A stretch of 44,464 nucleotides of DNA from Parabacteroides distasonis (GTDB lineage Bacteria; Bacteroidota; Bacteroidia; Bacteroidales; Tannerellaceae): the NCBI GenBank assembly GCA_021531775.1, contig JAFBIU010000028.1, positions 1 through 44,464 of the forward strand, given 5' to 3'. The position numbers and the translations under genes were made by a program. The notes under the pieces were generated by a model, which worked only from the letters and a program-made list of their open reading frames with translations, was not told the origin of the DNA and ran no database searches. Positions 23,318 to 32,470 of this stretch are shown here, one piece after another. The first letter of the stretch is position 1. Each line of letters opens with the position of its first letter.

Positions 23318-24922
23318 ATGAATAAACTAAAGATCTCACTCTGTCTGTGGATGGCCTTTTCAAGTATGGCCATCTTCGCACAACAAACGTTTCCGGTGTT
23401 GAATCCGGAGAGTTGTACCAGTATCATGGTCGGCAAGCAGGCCTCAACCGATGGTTCCGTCATTACCAGCCATACGTGCGACAGTAACTACCGTACCTGG
23501 ATAGACATCGTGCCGGCTGCTTCGTATGATCACGACACGACATTGGCTGTCTATTCGGGACGTATGCACACCGAATATGACAAAGGAACGCGAGGCATGG
23601 TGCTGAAGGGTTCCATTCCGGAAGCACGCGCTACCTACCAGTTCGTCAACACGGCCTATCCCTGTCTGAACGAAAAGCAGTTGGGTATTGGTGAGACCAC
23701 CATCACGGGTCGCAAGGAACTGGTCAATGAAAAGGGTATGTTCATGATCGAAGAGTTGGAAAAGATTGCCTTGCAACGTTGTACAACCGCTCGCGAAGCC
23801 ATCCGGCTCATGGGTGATCTGGTCAAACAGTATGGTTATGGCGACTGGGGCGAATGTCTGACCATTGCTGACCCGAAAGAGGTATGGCATTTTGAGATAT
23901 TCGGAGAGGGACCCGACCGTATCGGTGGCGTGTGGGCTGCTATCCGCATTCCGGACGATCATGTGGGTGTATCGGCCAATAATCCACGTATCTCCAAAGT
24001 GGATCCGAAAGATACCGAAAACTGTATGGCCTCCGACAATGTGTTTGAAGTGGCCAAGCGCATGGGCTTTTGGGATGGCAAGAAGCCGTTCCGTTTCTGG
24101 GAAGCCTACCAAGGTGGCAACTATTCCAAGGAATACAAGAACTTTGGTTTGCGTGAATTTTTCATCTTCAGCAAGTTGGCTCCTTCGAAAGGATTCAAGT
24201 ATAGCGATGAGGAGCTGCCGATCAGTGTGAAGCCCGACAAGCAGGTGAATGTGACCGAAGTGATGGCTCTGTTGCGTGAGACCTACGAGGGGACAGAATA
24301 TGATCCGGTGAAGAACCTGAAGGTGACTGTCAAGAACAAGGAGACGGGTGTCACAGATACCATCGTCAGCCCGTGTGCCAACCCGTGGATGACCCGCGAC
24401 ATGCAGGCCATGTTGAATGGTATCCAAGCCGGTACAACGGATGGTAACCGTTTGGTGGCTGTTCCGCAATGTTCCTATTCGACGGTTATCCAGCTTCGTG
24501 GCTGGTTGCCCGATGCAGTAGGTGGGGTGGTTTGGATGTCGTACGACAATCCTGGACAGAGCCCTCGTTTCCCGATCTTCAGTGGAACTACCGATCTGCC
24601 CGCTTCATTGAAGGTGTGTGGTCAACATCGTTATCGTGAAGATGCAGCTGTATGGACCTACCGTCGGGCCAATAAATTGGCTACCGTACGTTGGGGAGCT
24701 ACCCGCCAGAAGATGGAACAGGCGATCCAGCACTTTGTCTGGAAGGGTCAGAGCGAGATGTCCTATGTGGAGAATCAGTACAAGCAGTTGTTAGCAAGCA
24801 AAGGGGAGGAAGAGGCCAAGGCTTTCCTGACCGGTTATACAGCTGACTTCATTGGCGCAACACTGCTCTATTGGCGTGAGTTGGGTGACAGCTACTGGAA
24901 CCAATTCGAACGTGGTTTTTAA
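23318..24922 (+). CDS. Secreted C69-family dipeptidase
   Basis: A 534-residue peptidase of the C69 (formerly U34) dipeptidase family, an N-terminal nucleophile hydrolase. A signal peptide (MNKLKISLCLWMAFSSMAIFA) is followed by a short segment and the nucleophile Cys33 in PESCTSIMVGKQASTDGSVI. Other family segments are GIGETTITGRKEL, GYGDWGECLTIAD, EVWHFEIFGEGPDRIGGVWA and VSANNPRI. It probably degrades dipeptides in the periplasm. It lies 23 bp after the helicase gene and 35 bp before a C1B peptidase, so the two peptidases may be cotranscribed. Confidence 0.93.
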   Translation: MNKLKISLCLWMAFSSMAIFAQQTFPVLNPESCTSIMVGKQASTDGSVITSHTCDSNYRTWIDIVPAASYDHDTTLAVYSGRMHTEYDKGTRGMVLKGSIPEARATYQFVNTAYPCLNEKQLGIGETTITGRKELVNEKGMFMIEELEKIALQRCTTAREAIRLMGDLVKQYGYGDWGECLTIADPKEVWHFEIFGEGPDRIGGVWAAIRIPDDHVGVSANNPRISKVDPKDTENCMASDNVFEVAKRMGFWDGKKPFRFWEAYQGGNYSKEYKNFGLREFFIFSKLAPSKGFKYSDEELPISVKPDKQVNVTEVMALLRETYEGTEYDPVKNLKVTVKNKETGVTDTIVSPCANPWMTRDMQAMLNGIQAGTTDGNRLVAVPQCSYSTVIQLRGWLPDAVGGVVWMSYDNPGQSPRFPIFSGTTDLPASLKVCGQHRYREDAAVWTYRRANKLATVRWGATRQKMEQAIQHFVWKGQSEMSYVENQYKQLLASKGEEEAKAFLTGYTADFIGATLLYWRELGDSYWNQFERGF

Positions 24923-24957
24923 TTTCGTATTATCAACATCAAAAATACCATTTCATC

Positions 24958-26130
24958 ATGAAATCACTTATTCTTTCCGTCGCCTTGTCGATGAGTGCGA
25001 TGGGGGCCATGGCCCAAGGCTATCAGTTTACGGATGTGTGCCGGGTTCCGGCTACACCGGTGAAGAACCAAGCATCGACAGGTACCTGCTGGTGTTTCGC
25101 TACCACCTCCTTCATGGAGTCTGAACTGCTCCGGATGGGCAAGGGTGAATATGATCTGTCCGAGATGTTCATCGTCCGTCAGAAATATATGAACCAGTTG
25201 AACGACAACTATATCCGTCAAGGAGAGGGCAACATCGGCCAGGGTAGTTTGTCGCATACCTTCATGAACGCATTCCGTCAGGTGGGTATCGTTCCCGAAG
25301 AGGTCTATTCCGGTATCAATTACGATTCGGATCGTCACAACCATAGCGAGTTGGTTCGTTACATGGGTGCGATTGCCAATGAAGCAGTCAAGATGCGTAA
25401 ACGGAGCCCGGAATACAACGAACTGATCCAAAGTCTGTTTGACATCTATTTGGGCAAAGTACCTGAGAAGTTCTCCTACAAAGGCAAGGAATACACGCCC
25501 CAGAGTTTTGCAGCCTCTTTGGGCTTGAATATGGATGACTATGTGGAGCTGACCAGCTTCAACCATCACCCTTACTATCAGAAGTTTGAAGTGGAGGTAC
25601 ACGACAACTGGGAACATTACCAGCAATACAACTTGCCGTTGGACGAGCTGATCGAAGTGCAGGATTATGCCTTGCAGCATGGCTTTACGGTTTGTTGGGA
25701 TGGTGACGTCAGTGAAAAGGGCTTCTCTTTCAAGAATGGGGTGGCTATCAATCCGGAGGTAAAGAAGGTAGAGGACTATTCGACCACCGATCGGGCCCGT
25801 TTTGAAAAGATGGATGAAAAGGAGCGTTTGGATGAGGTCTATAAGTTCGAGCACCCCTATCCGGAAGTCAATGTGACACAGGAGGTTCGTCAAGCCGGTT
25901 TTGAATCCTACGTGACTACGGATGACCACTTGATGCACCTGACCGGTATCGTGAAGGATCAGAACGGTACCAAGTACTACATCACGAAGAACTCTTGGGG
26001 TACGGAACGGAACAAGTTTGGCGGTTATCTGAACATGTCCGAAAGTTACGTTCGTGCCAAGATGATCTACATCATGGTACATAAGGATGCCATTCCGAAA
26101 GCCATCAAGGCTAAATTAGGTATTCAATAA
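24958..26130 (+). CDS. Secreted C1B-family aminopeptidase (bleomycin hydrolase/PepC-like)
   Basis: A 390-residue papain-fold peptidase related to PepC and bleomycin hydrolase. After a signal peptide (MKSLILSVALSMSAMGAMAQ) the active-site segment is NQASTGTCWCFATTSFMESE, with Gln38 as oxyanion residue and Cys44 as nucleophile. The catalytic His is in DDHLMHLTGIV and the Asn in TKNSWGTERNKFGGYLNMS. Classical PepC is cytoplasmic and hexameric; this secreted form is typical of Bacteroidales. It follows the C69 dipeptidase and is closed by a strong terminator. Confidence 0.93.
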   Translation: MKSLILSVALSMSAMGAMAQGYQFTDVCRVPATPVKNQASTGTCWCFATTSFMESELLRMGKGEYDLSEMFIVRQKYMNQLNDNYIRQGEGNIGQGSLSHTFMNAFRQVGIVPEEVYSGINYDSDRHNHSELVRYMGAIANEAVKMRKRSPEYNELIQSLFDIYLGKVPEKFSYKGKEYTPQSFAASLGLNMDDYVELTSFNHHPYYQKFEVEVHDNWEHYQQYNLPLDELIEVQDYALQHGFTVCWDGDVSEKGFSFKNGVAINPEVKKVEDYSTTDRARFEKMDEKERLDEVYKFEHPYPEVNVTQEVRQAGFESYVTTDDHLMHLTGIVKDQNGTKYYITKNSWGTERNKFGGYLNMSESYVRAKMIYIMVHKDAIPKAIKAKLGIQ

Positions 26131-26137
26131 TCAACAA

Positions 26138-26172
26138 CCCCCGTCAGCAGCTGAGACCGACGGGGGTTTTTT
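26138..26172 (+). terminator. Rho-independent terminator after the C1B peptidase
   Basis: Arms CCCCCGTC (26138-26145) and GACGGGGG (26159-26166) with a 13-nt loop, followed by six T. Confidence 0.92.
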
Positions 26173-26192
26173 ATGTTTGTACCGGTTGGTGA

Positions 26193-27326
26193 TCAATAGC
26201 TCCAGCTATCTTTCCAGGTGATGACCGGCTGATCTCCCTCCAAATGCAAGGGCAACCAGATATAGCGGCCATCAATGGCATTGTCCGGTGTCCAGCGGTC
26301 ACCCATATAGATGAACTGATCCGGTTTGCCGGGAACAGGCAATACATAGGTACTTTGGGAATGGAAGGAGGTTTCAGCATCATCCCCTTTGAAGGGATTC
26401 TCCAATTCGGTCCAGGGTCCCCAAATGGAAGAGGCCACAGCCGAACGACCTGCATTGGGTGCCCAACCCGTGCAACCCGACATAATCAGGTAATACTTGC
26501 CGTCGTGCTTGAACATAGCCGGAGCCTCCATGAAACGACCGACAAAGAAACGGGCATATTGTCCTGTACATTGCGTATAATCATCCGATAGTTCAGCTAT
26601 GTGCAACGTACTGTTCTCTTCCGAAGCATAGATATGGTACGCCTTTCCATCGTCATCGACAAACAGGTTCATATCACGAGCCATCTGTCCACCGGCAAAG
26701 TCTCGACCCAAGATGTTCAAGGTGTCAGGATGGGCAGAGACGGCACCACCTGAGAATCCCTTTTGAGCCTCTTCCGGCACTACTCCTTGATGAATCGGCA
26801 AGACATTCTTCGGCCAGTGGCCAGCATCCGGACGGGCAGCCCATAGTAACGTATAGGGACCTGTCACCTGATCACTGATCGCAACACCACTTTGGGCACC
26901 GGAATATCCGGCTCCCTTCGGCTCCAAATGGAACCACATCACATACTTTTTGGTTTTTGCATTGTAGATTACTTTGGGACGTTCCAAGATACACCCTTTG
27001 GTAATGGGACTATCCTCATCGTCCGATACAGCCAATGCGACACCCTCATCTTTCCAATCATACAAATTCTTAGAGGAATAGCAATGGACACCCACTTGGG
27101 CACGATTACCGGCTTTTCCCTCGGTCTTGTGTTCGCCAAACCAATAGTAGGTATCTCCTTGTACCAGGATGCCACCTCCATGTGCATTGATATGGACCCC
27201 TTGGTTGTCCGGCCACAATTCACCGGGCGTAAACACGTTAGCTTCTGACGACTGTTCAGTCGTTCCTTTACATCCATAAATCGCCAGCAACGGCAACAGG
27301 AGCAGGTAAATCATCGTTCGTTTCAT
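26193..27326 (-). CDS. Glycoside hydrolase family 43 lipoprotein
   Basis: A 377-residue lipoprotein (MKRTMIYLLLLPLLAIYGC, lipobox IYGC) with a five-bladed propeller of GH43 type. Typical blocks are VHINAHGGGILVQGDTYYWF at the first blade, ILERPKVIYNAKTKKYVMWF, ARDMNLFVDDDGKAYHIYAS and FMEAPAMFKHDGKYYLIMSG, which holds the expected catalytic Glu. The pattern recalls the subfamily containing exo-beta-1,3-galactanases, but substrate is inference. It is transcribed divergently from a secreted esterase, suggesting a small glycan-degrading locus. Confidence 0.85.
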   Translation of the reverse strand: MKRTMIYLLLLPLLAIYGCKGTTEQSSEANVFTPGELWPDNQGVHINAHGGGILVQGDTYYWFGEHKTEGKAGNRAQVGVHCYSSKNLYDWKDEGVALAVSDDEDSPITKGCILERPKVIYNAKTKKYVMWFHLEPKGAGYSGAQSGVAISDQVTGPYTLLWAARPDAGHWPKNVLPIHQGVVPEEAQKGFSGGAVSAHPDTLNILGRDFAGGQMARDMNLFVDDDGKAYHIYASEENSTLHIAELSDDYTQCTGQYARFFVGRFMEAPAMFKHDGKYYLIMSGCTGWAPNAGRSAVASSIWGPWTELENPFKGDDAETSFHSQSTYVLPVPGKPDQFIYMGDRWTPDNAIDGRYIWLPLHLEGDQPVITWKDSWSY

Positions 27327-27348
27327 ACAGCATATTCGATTAGATAGA

Positions 27349-27356
27349 CAAAATTA
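27349..27356 (-). promoter_or_regulatory. -7 promoter box of the GH43 gene
   Basis: The minus strand reads TAATTTTG (TAnnTTTG), 22 bp upstream of the GH43 start. Confidence 0.55.
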
Positions 27357-27378
27357 CGACTTTCTGCCTTAGAATCGT

Positions 27379-27386
27379 TACTTTTG
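27379..27386 (+). promoter_or_regulatory. -7 promoter box of the esterase gene
   Basis: TACTTTTG fits TAnnTTTG, 26 bp upstream of the esterase start and back to back with the GH43 promoter. Confidence 0.55.
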
Positions 27387-27412
27387 CTACAGAGAATCAA
27401 AATAAATAGGAT

Positions 27413-28231
27413 ATGAACAAATGGATTTTAAGCATGATCATGAGTTGCTTCCTGCTCGTGATCAACACAGTGCAAGCAGCAGATTACCAGTATCAACGGG
27501 ATATCCTGTATCGTCCCGATTCAACCAACCGTTACATACAGGAGATGTGTCGGCTGGATGTAGCCTATCAGGCCGATGCGAAAGAACGGCCCGTCATTGT
27601 CTGGTTTCATGGAGGCGGTCTGGTGAGCGGTCATCGGGAGATTCCCGAACCGTTACAACACAAGGATTATGTGATTGTGGGAGTTGAATATCGTTTCTTG
27701 CCGCACGTACCGACCGAAGCGATCATTGATGATGCGGCAGCTGCCATTGCTTGGGTATTCGACCATATCCAGCAGTATGGAGGTGACCCACAGCAGATCT
27801 ATATCTCCGGTCATTCGGCTGGTGGCTATTTGGTGAGTATGGTAGGACTGGACAAGCAATGGCTGAACCGGTATGGCAAGGATGCCGATCATTTGGCGGG
27901 CATCATTCCCTACAGCGGACAGGCCATTACCCATTATGAAACGCGCAAAATGCAGGGATATTCACCCCTCCAACCCACCATTGATGCCCTGGCTCCCCTC
28001 TACCATGTGCGGAAAGATTGTGCACCCATGTTGATCATCTCCGGAGACCGGGAGATGGAACTGTATGGACGTTATGAGGAACAGGCCTATTTCTGGCGGA
28101 TGCTGAAACTGACCGGACATCCCGATGTGACCCTGTATGAGCTGGACGGGTATGACCATGGAGGCATGTGCTGGCCTGGCTTACCCTTGCTGCTCAAGTT
28201 CATCGAACAGCATACTCAAAAGAACAGATAG
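27413..28231 (+). CDS. Secreted alpha/beta-hydrolase (esterase/lipase)
   Basis: A 272-residue alpha/beta-hydrolase with a signal peptide (MNKWILSMIMSCFLLVINTVQA). The oxyanion-hole motif is WFHGGGLVSG, as in hormone-sensitive-lipase-like esterases. The nucleophile elbow is GHSAGGYL; a later Asp (ISGDREM) and His (GYDHGGMC) complete a plausible triad. Divergent from the GH43 lipoprotein, it may deacylate the glycan that enzyme attacks. Its last 16 nt overlap the end of the convergent SpmA/SpmB-like gene. Confidence 0.85.
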   Translation: MNKWILSMIMSCFLLVINTVQAADYQYQRDILYRPDSTNRYIQEMCRLDVAYQADAKERPVIVWFHGGGLVSGHREIPEPLQHKDYVIVGVEYRFLPHVPTEAIIDDAAAAIAWVFDHIQQYGGDPQQIYISGHSAGGYLVSMVGLDKQWLNRYGKDADHLAGIIPYSGQAITHYETRKMQGYSPLQPTIDALAPLYHVRKDCAPMLIISGDREMELYGRYEEQAYFWRMLKLTGHPDVTLYELDGYDHGGMCWPGLPLLLKFIEQHTQKNR

Positions 28232-29445
28232 GCCATACCGATAGCGGTTATGCCGCCTGCCAGATCAGCCAACAAGGAACAGGGAATCGTATAGCGTGTA
28301 TCCCGAATGCCGACACTACCATAATAGAGCGCAACGACATAAAAGGTAGTGTCGGTCGATCCCTGTACGACCGAAGCCAAACGTCCCACAAACGAGTCGG
28401 CTCCATAGGTATTCATCGCATCCAACATCATGCCACGGGCTCCACTGCCACTCAACGGTTTCATCAGCATCGTGGGCAATGCCTCTACAAAATCGGTATT
28501 CAATCCCACCATCGCAAAACCACTCCGAACACCATCCATCAGAAAGTCCATCGCACCCGAAGCCCGAAAGACTCCAATCCCCACCAGAATAGCTACCAAA
28601 TAGGGAATGATGGTAATGGCGGTCTGAAAGCCCTCTTTGGCTCCCTCAATAAAGGTGTCATACACACGTATCTTCTTGCGCCAACCGGCCACCAAGAAAC
28701 CACAGATGATCGTGAAGAGAAGCGTATTGGCTACCAGGGTCGAATAGCGAGAGACCTGTTCCTGATCCAAGGAATGGAAAAGCCAGGTGAGTCCACCAAT
28801 AAAAAGAGCCATTCCACCGAAAAAAAACAGCAGATTCCGTTGAAACAGATTGATCCGTTGCCGCAAGCAAACGGCAAAGGTAGCCACCAAGGTAGAGGTA
28901 AAGGTAGCCAACAGGATGGGTAGAAATACATCCGACGGATTGGCGGCTCCCAACTGAGCCCGATACATCATGACGGCAATGGGAATCAAAGTCAATCCCG
29001 AGGCATTGATGCAAAGAAACATGATCATCGGATCGCTCGCTACCTGTTTGTCGCGATTCAGCTCCTGCAGCTGTTGCATGGCTTTCAGTCCCATGGGGGT
29101 AGCGGCATTGTCCAACCCCAAGAGGTTAGCCGACAGATTCATGAAGATGGAACCTGTGACCGGATGATTCTTGGGAATCTGGGGGAAGAGCCGGCTGAAG
29201 ACGGGTGCAGCCAGACGGGCAAATGCCTGAATCACACCACCTCGTTCACCGATCTTCATGATGCCTAACCAAAGTGATAGTATGCCGGTCAATCCGAGGG
29301 AAATCTCGAATCCGGTCTTTGCCGAATCAAAAGTAGCCTGGATGATGTGCGTAAATACATCCAGATCACCACCGATCAGTAACTTGCCCGTTGCCACCAC
29401 AAAGGCAATCAGGAAAAAGGCCATCCATATATAATTCAATACCAT
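28216..29445 (-). CDS. SpmA/SpmB-like nucleoside-recognition (Gate-domain) membrane protein
   Basis: A 409-residue polytopic membrane protein that joins two Gate-domain halves corresponding to Bacillus SpmA and SpmB. The first half includes GLTGILSLWLGIMKIGERGG and NLSANLLGLDNAATPMGLKA, a signature of SpmA. The second includes EGFQTAITIIPYLVAILVGI and SVVQGSTDTTFYVVALYYGS, a signature of SpmB. No spore role is expected in Bacteroidota; the fusion is common there and its transported substrate is unknown. Confidence 0.85.
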   Translation of the reverse strand: MVLNYIWMAFFLIAFVVATGKLLIGGDLDVFTHIIQATFDSAKTGFEISLGLTGILSLWLGIMKIGERGGVIQAFARLAAPVFSRLFPQIPKNHPVTGSIFMNLSANLLGLDNAATPMGLKAMQQLQELNRDKQVASDPMIMFLCINASGLTLIPIAVMMYRAQLGAANPSDVFLPILLATFTSTLVATFAVCLRQRINLFQRNLLFFFGGMALFIGGLTWLFHSLDQEQVSRYSTLVANTLLFTIICGFLVAGWRKKIRVYDTFIEGAKEGFQTAITIIPYLVAILVGIGVFRASGAMDFLMDGVRSGFAMVGLNTDFVEALPTMLMKPLSGSGARGMMLDAMNTYGADSFVGRLASVVQGSTDTTFYVVALYYGSVGIRDTRYTIPCSLLADLAGGITAIGMAYLFF

Positions 29446-29472
29446 ACTTTATATCTTTCTAATTCATGGGAA

Positions 29473-29480
29473 CAAAAGTA
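29473..29480 (-). promoter_or_regulatory. -7 promoter box of the SpmA/SpmB-like gene
   Basis: The minus strand reads TACTTTTG (TAnnTTTG), about 28 bp upstream of the start at 29445. Confidence 0.5.
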
Positions 29481-29494
29481 AGCACAATTCTCCG

Positions 29495-29502
29495 TATCTT
29501 TG
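29495..29502 (+). promoter_or_regulatory. -7 promoter box of the hydroxyacid dehydrogenase operon
   Basis: TATCTTTG fits TAnnTTTG, 30 bp upstream of ATG 29533. A longer frame beginning at TTG 29500 lies inside this box and is rejected. Confidence 0.6.
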
Positions 29503-29532
29503 TCCTATCAACCATATATAAACAACAAATAT

Positions 29533-30492
29533 ATGAAAATATTAGTGACTTATGATATGTTCCGTGAAGGATTCACGGAATTGGAAAGCAAATATGACGT
29601 GACCTTTCCCGAAGGACGCGACTTCACGTACGATGAGGTGTATACCATGATTCCGGAGTATGATGTGCTCTGTTCCATGTTTGATTTTCCCGTCAACAAA
29701 GAACTGATCGACCATGCCCCGAACCTGAAGCTGATTGCCAACTATGCCGTAGGCTACAACAACATCGATGTGGCATACGCCCTCCAAAAGGGTTTGACGG
29801 TGGCCAACACACCCGATCCGGTCACAGCTCCAACCGCCAATTTAGCCTTGGGACTGATGATCGATGCGGCACGACGGGTGACGGAATGTGACCGAAAACT
29901 ACGGACCCTTCGTAAAGCGATGAAAGTTGGGGTGCTGGAAAACTTAGGTGTCAACATCACTGGCAAGGTGTTAGGCATTATCGGTATGGGACGCATTGGC
30001 AAGGCTCTCGCCAAACGGGCCAATGCGTGTGGTATGGAGGTGATCTACCACAACCGCAGGCAACTCTACATCGAAGAGGAGACCCGACTCAATGTGACCT
30101 ATGTCTCCAAAGAGGAGTTGCTGGAGCGGGCCGACTTTGTTTCGTTGAATGCACCATACACACCGGAAACCTACCACATCATTGGTGCGGAAGAGCTCAA
30201 ACGGATGAAGAACTCGGCCATCCTGATCAATACGGCCCGCGGACCCTTGGTGGATGAGGCAGCCTTGGTAGAGGCACTGAAGAGTGGGGAGATCCGAGGT
30301 GCCGGACTGGATGTCTTCGAAGATGGGGATTACCCGATGGAGGAGCTGTTGGAGATGGATAATGTGGTGCTGACACCTCACATCGGTACACAGACCACCG
30401 AGACCCGCATCCTCATGGCACGTACGGTCTGCAACAATGTGATTGGATTCTTGGAGGGCGACCGTCCTGTTTCACGCGTACTTCATCCTTAA
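29533..30492 (+). CDS. D-isomer-specific 2-hydroxyacid dehydrogenase
   Basis: A 319-residue NAD-dependent dehydrogenase of the D-2-hydroxyacid family. The NAD fold is KVLGIIGMGRIGKALAKRA; the catalytic Arg is in NTARGPLVDEAAL, the Glu in AGLDVFEDG, and the His in TPHIGTQT. Length is normal. It may reduce glyoxylate, hydroxypyruvate or a related keto acid; the sequence does not discriminate. It is followed after 14 bp by a LOG-family gene on the same strand. Confidence 0.92.
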   Translation: MKILVTYDMFREGFTELESKYDVTFPEGRDFTYDEVYTMIPEYDVLCSMFDFPVNKELIDHAPNLKLIANYAVGYNNIDVAYALQKGLTVANTPDPVTAPTANLALGLMIDAARRVTECDRKLRTLRKAMKVGVLENLGVNITGKVLGIIGMGRIGKALAKRANACGMEVIYHNRRQLYIEEETRLNVTYVSKEELLERADFVSLNAPYTPETYHIIGAEELKRMKNSAILINTARGPLVDEAALVEALKSGEIRGAGLDVFEDGDYPMEELLEMDNVVLTPHIGTQTTETRILMARTVCNNVIGFLEGDRPVSRVLHP

Positions 30493-30506
30493 CCCCTTCA
30501 GCTGAA

Positions 30507-31079
30507 ATGACAGTAACTGTATATTGTGCGTCCAGCACACAGATAGCCGCCTCCTACTTCGAGGCGGCTGCTACCTTGGGCCGTCTGTTGGGGGAACAGC
30601 AGATTCAGGTCGTGAATGGAGCCGGCAACATCGGACTGATGAAAGCAGTCTCCGATGCCGCACTCCAGGCAGGTGGGCAGGTCACAGGGGTCATTCCCCA
30701 TTTCATGATCGAAAAGGGCTGGTGCCACACGGGATTGACCCGACTGATCGAAGTGCCCGATATGCACACACGTAAACAGACCATGGCCTCTCTTTCAGAT
30801 GCAGCCATTGCCCTACCAGGGGGATGCGGTACGTTTGAAGAGCTGTTGGAGATCATTACCTGGCGACAGTTGGAGCTCTATCCCAAGCCCGTCGTGATCC
30901 TCAACCTACAGCATTATTATGATCCCCTGTTAGCCATGTTCCAAAAGGCCCAAGAGGAGCATTTCATGCGTCCGGTTGCCACCCCCTTGTGGGAAGTAGC
31001 AGAGACACCCGAAGAGGCGGTACAGCTGATTACCAACAATCGATGTCGCCCTTCAGTTCCGGAATGCGATCGCGTGTGA
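30507..31079 (+). CDS. LOG-family protein (TIGR00730, nucleoside-5'-monophosphate phosphoribohydrolase-like)
   Basis: A 190-residue Rossmann-fold protein of the LOG family. VYCASST opens the fold, VNGAGNIGLMKAVSDAA is the nucleotide-binding loop, MHTRKQTMASLSDA holds the conserved Arg and Lys, and PGGCGTFEEL is the diagnostic PGGxGTxxE motif. Family members cleave N6-modified AMP or AMP to a free base and ribose-5-phosphate. Its last 50 nt overlap the end of the convergent AGCS gene. Confidence 0.9.
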   Translation: MTVTVYCASSTQIAASYFEAAATLGRLLGEQQIQVVNGAGNIGLMKAVSDAALQAGGQVTGVIPHFMIEKGWCHTGLTRLIEVPDMHTRKQTMASLSDAAIALPGGCGTFEELLEIITWRQLELYPKPVVILNLQHYYDPLLAMFQKAQEEHFMRPVATPLWEVAETPEEAVQLITNNRCRPSVPECDRV

Positions 31080-32430
31080 AGATGGGATCCTGGATGCCGG
31101 CCCGTTTCTGGGACCGGTAATCCTGCAACAACAGAAAGGCTTGATGGCTCAACAGGGCAATGGCCACCAAGTTACACAGGGTCATCAAAGCCATGGTCAC
31201 ATCCGCCAAACTCCAGGCCAGATCCAAACTGGCCAACGACCCAAACAACACCATGCCCGCTACCAAGAGCCGATAGACCATCAAAACAGATTTACGTTGC
31301 GTGATGAATCGGATATTGGCCTCTCCATAATAGTAATTACCAAGGATACTGCTATAGGCGAAGAGCAGAATGGCTACCGCCACAAAGATATGGCCGAAAC
31401 TGCCGACCTCGTGACTCAAGGCCTGTTGGGTCAACTGAATGCCATTGACCGAACCATCCAAAGGAACCCCACTGAAGAGGATGATAAAAGCGGTACAGGA
31501 ACAGATGACCAAGGTATCAGTAAAGACACCCAAGGCCTGAATCAGTCCCTGCTTGACCGGATGCGTTACTTGGGCCGTAGCAGCTGCATTGGGGGCCGAT
31601 CCCATCCCGGCCTCGTTGCTGAAGAGCCCTCGTTTGATGCCCTGCATCAAAGCGGCCCCCACCATTCCTCCGCCAGCCGCATCCCATTGGAAGGCACTGG
31701 CAAAGATTTGACGAAAGACACTGGGTAATTCCGTGATGTTGAAGAGAACAATGCCGAAGGCCAACAGGATATAACCGACTGCCATCACGGGAACAACCAC
31801 ACTACTGACCGAAGCGATACGCTGGATTCCTCCGAAAATCACACAGAGCGTCAGGATGGTCACTCCAATACCCATCACGCGATGATCCACCTGGAAGGCC
31901 TGTTCCCAAGCAGCACACATCGTGTTGCTTTGAACGGAATTGAAGGCAAAACCAAAGGTGATGGAGATCAATATGGCAAACAGAACCCCCATCCAACGCA
32001 TCCGCAACCCCTTCTGCATGTAATAGGCCGGACCACCGATGAACGAGTCCTTGCCACGGCTTTTGTATAATTGAGCCAAGGTCGATTCGATGAAGGCACT
32101 GGCTGAACCCAAGAGGGCAATCAGCCACATCCAGAAAACAGAACCGGGACCACCGACCGCTACAGCTGTCGCTACACCCGCCAAGTTTCCTGTACCGACA
32201 CGACTGGCCAACGAAACAGCAAATGCCTGGAAAGAGGAGATCTGACGTTCACCATTTTGGGATGTACCCACCGATTCGGTCAAGAGCCGAACCATCTCTT
32301 TCAATAGACGAAATTGGACAAAGCCTGTTTTCCAGGTAAACCAAATAGCACATCCCAACAGGGATATGATCAGGATGTATGACCAAAGCAGGTCATTGAT
32401 CCAGCCAATGCAGGTAGTTATGTTCTCCAT
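31030..32430 (-). CDS. Alanine/glycine:cation symporter (AGCS family)
   Basis: A 466-residue inner-membrane transporter with about ten or more hydrophobic segments. Signature blocks of the AGCS family are seen: QAFAVSLASRVGTGNLAGVA, AVAVGGPGSVFWMWLIALLG, FIGGPAYYMQKGL, and RGLFSNEAGMGSAPNAAATA. It should import small amino acids with Na+ or H+. It follows the ComEA-like gene by 40 bp on the minus strand. The 3' end runs 50 nt into the LOG gene. Confidence 0.93.
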   Translation of the reverse strand: MENITTCIGWINDLLWSYILIISLLGCAIWFTWKTGFVQFRLLKEMVRLLTESVGTSQNGERQISSFQAFAVSLASRVGTGNLAGVATAVAVGGPGSVFWMWLIALLGSASAFIESTLAQLYKSRGKDSFIGGPAYYMQKGLRMRWMGVLFAILISITFGFAFNSVQSNTMCAAWEQAFQVDHRVMGIGVTILTLCVIFGGIQRIASVSSVVVPVMAVGYILLAFGIVLFNITELPSVFRQIFASAFQWDAAGGGMVGAALMQGIKRGLFSNEAGMGSAPNAAATAQVTHPVKQGLIQALGVFTDTLVICSCTAFIILFSGVPLDGSVNGIQLTQQALSHEVGSFGHIFVAVAILLFAYSSILGNYYYGEANIRFITQRKSVLMVYRLLVAGMVLFGSLASLDLAWSLADVTMALMTLCNLVAIALLSHQAFLLLQDYRSQKRAGIQDPIFTRDRIPELKGDIDCW

Positions 32431-32470
32431 ATAAGTTAATTTTAGTTTGTGGATTCAAACATAGCCATTT

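Noticed and set aside
28168-28923. 251-codon plus-strand frame
   Set aside because: It is antisense to the SpmA/SpmB-like gene and rich in His, Gln and Thr, as expected of a shadow.
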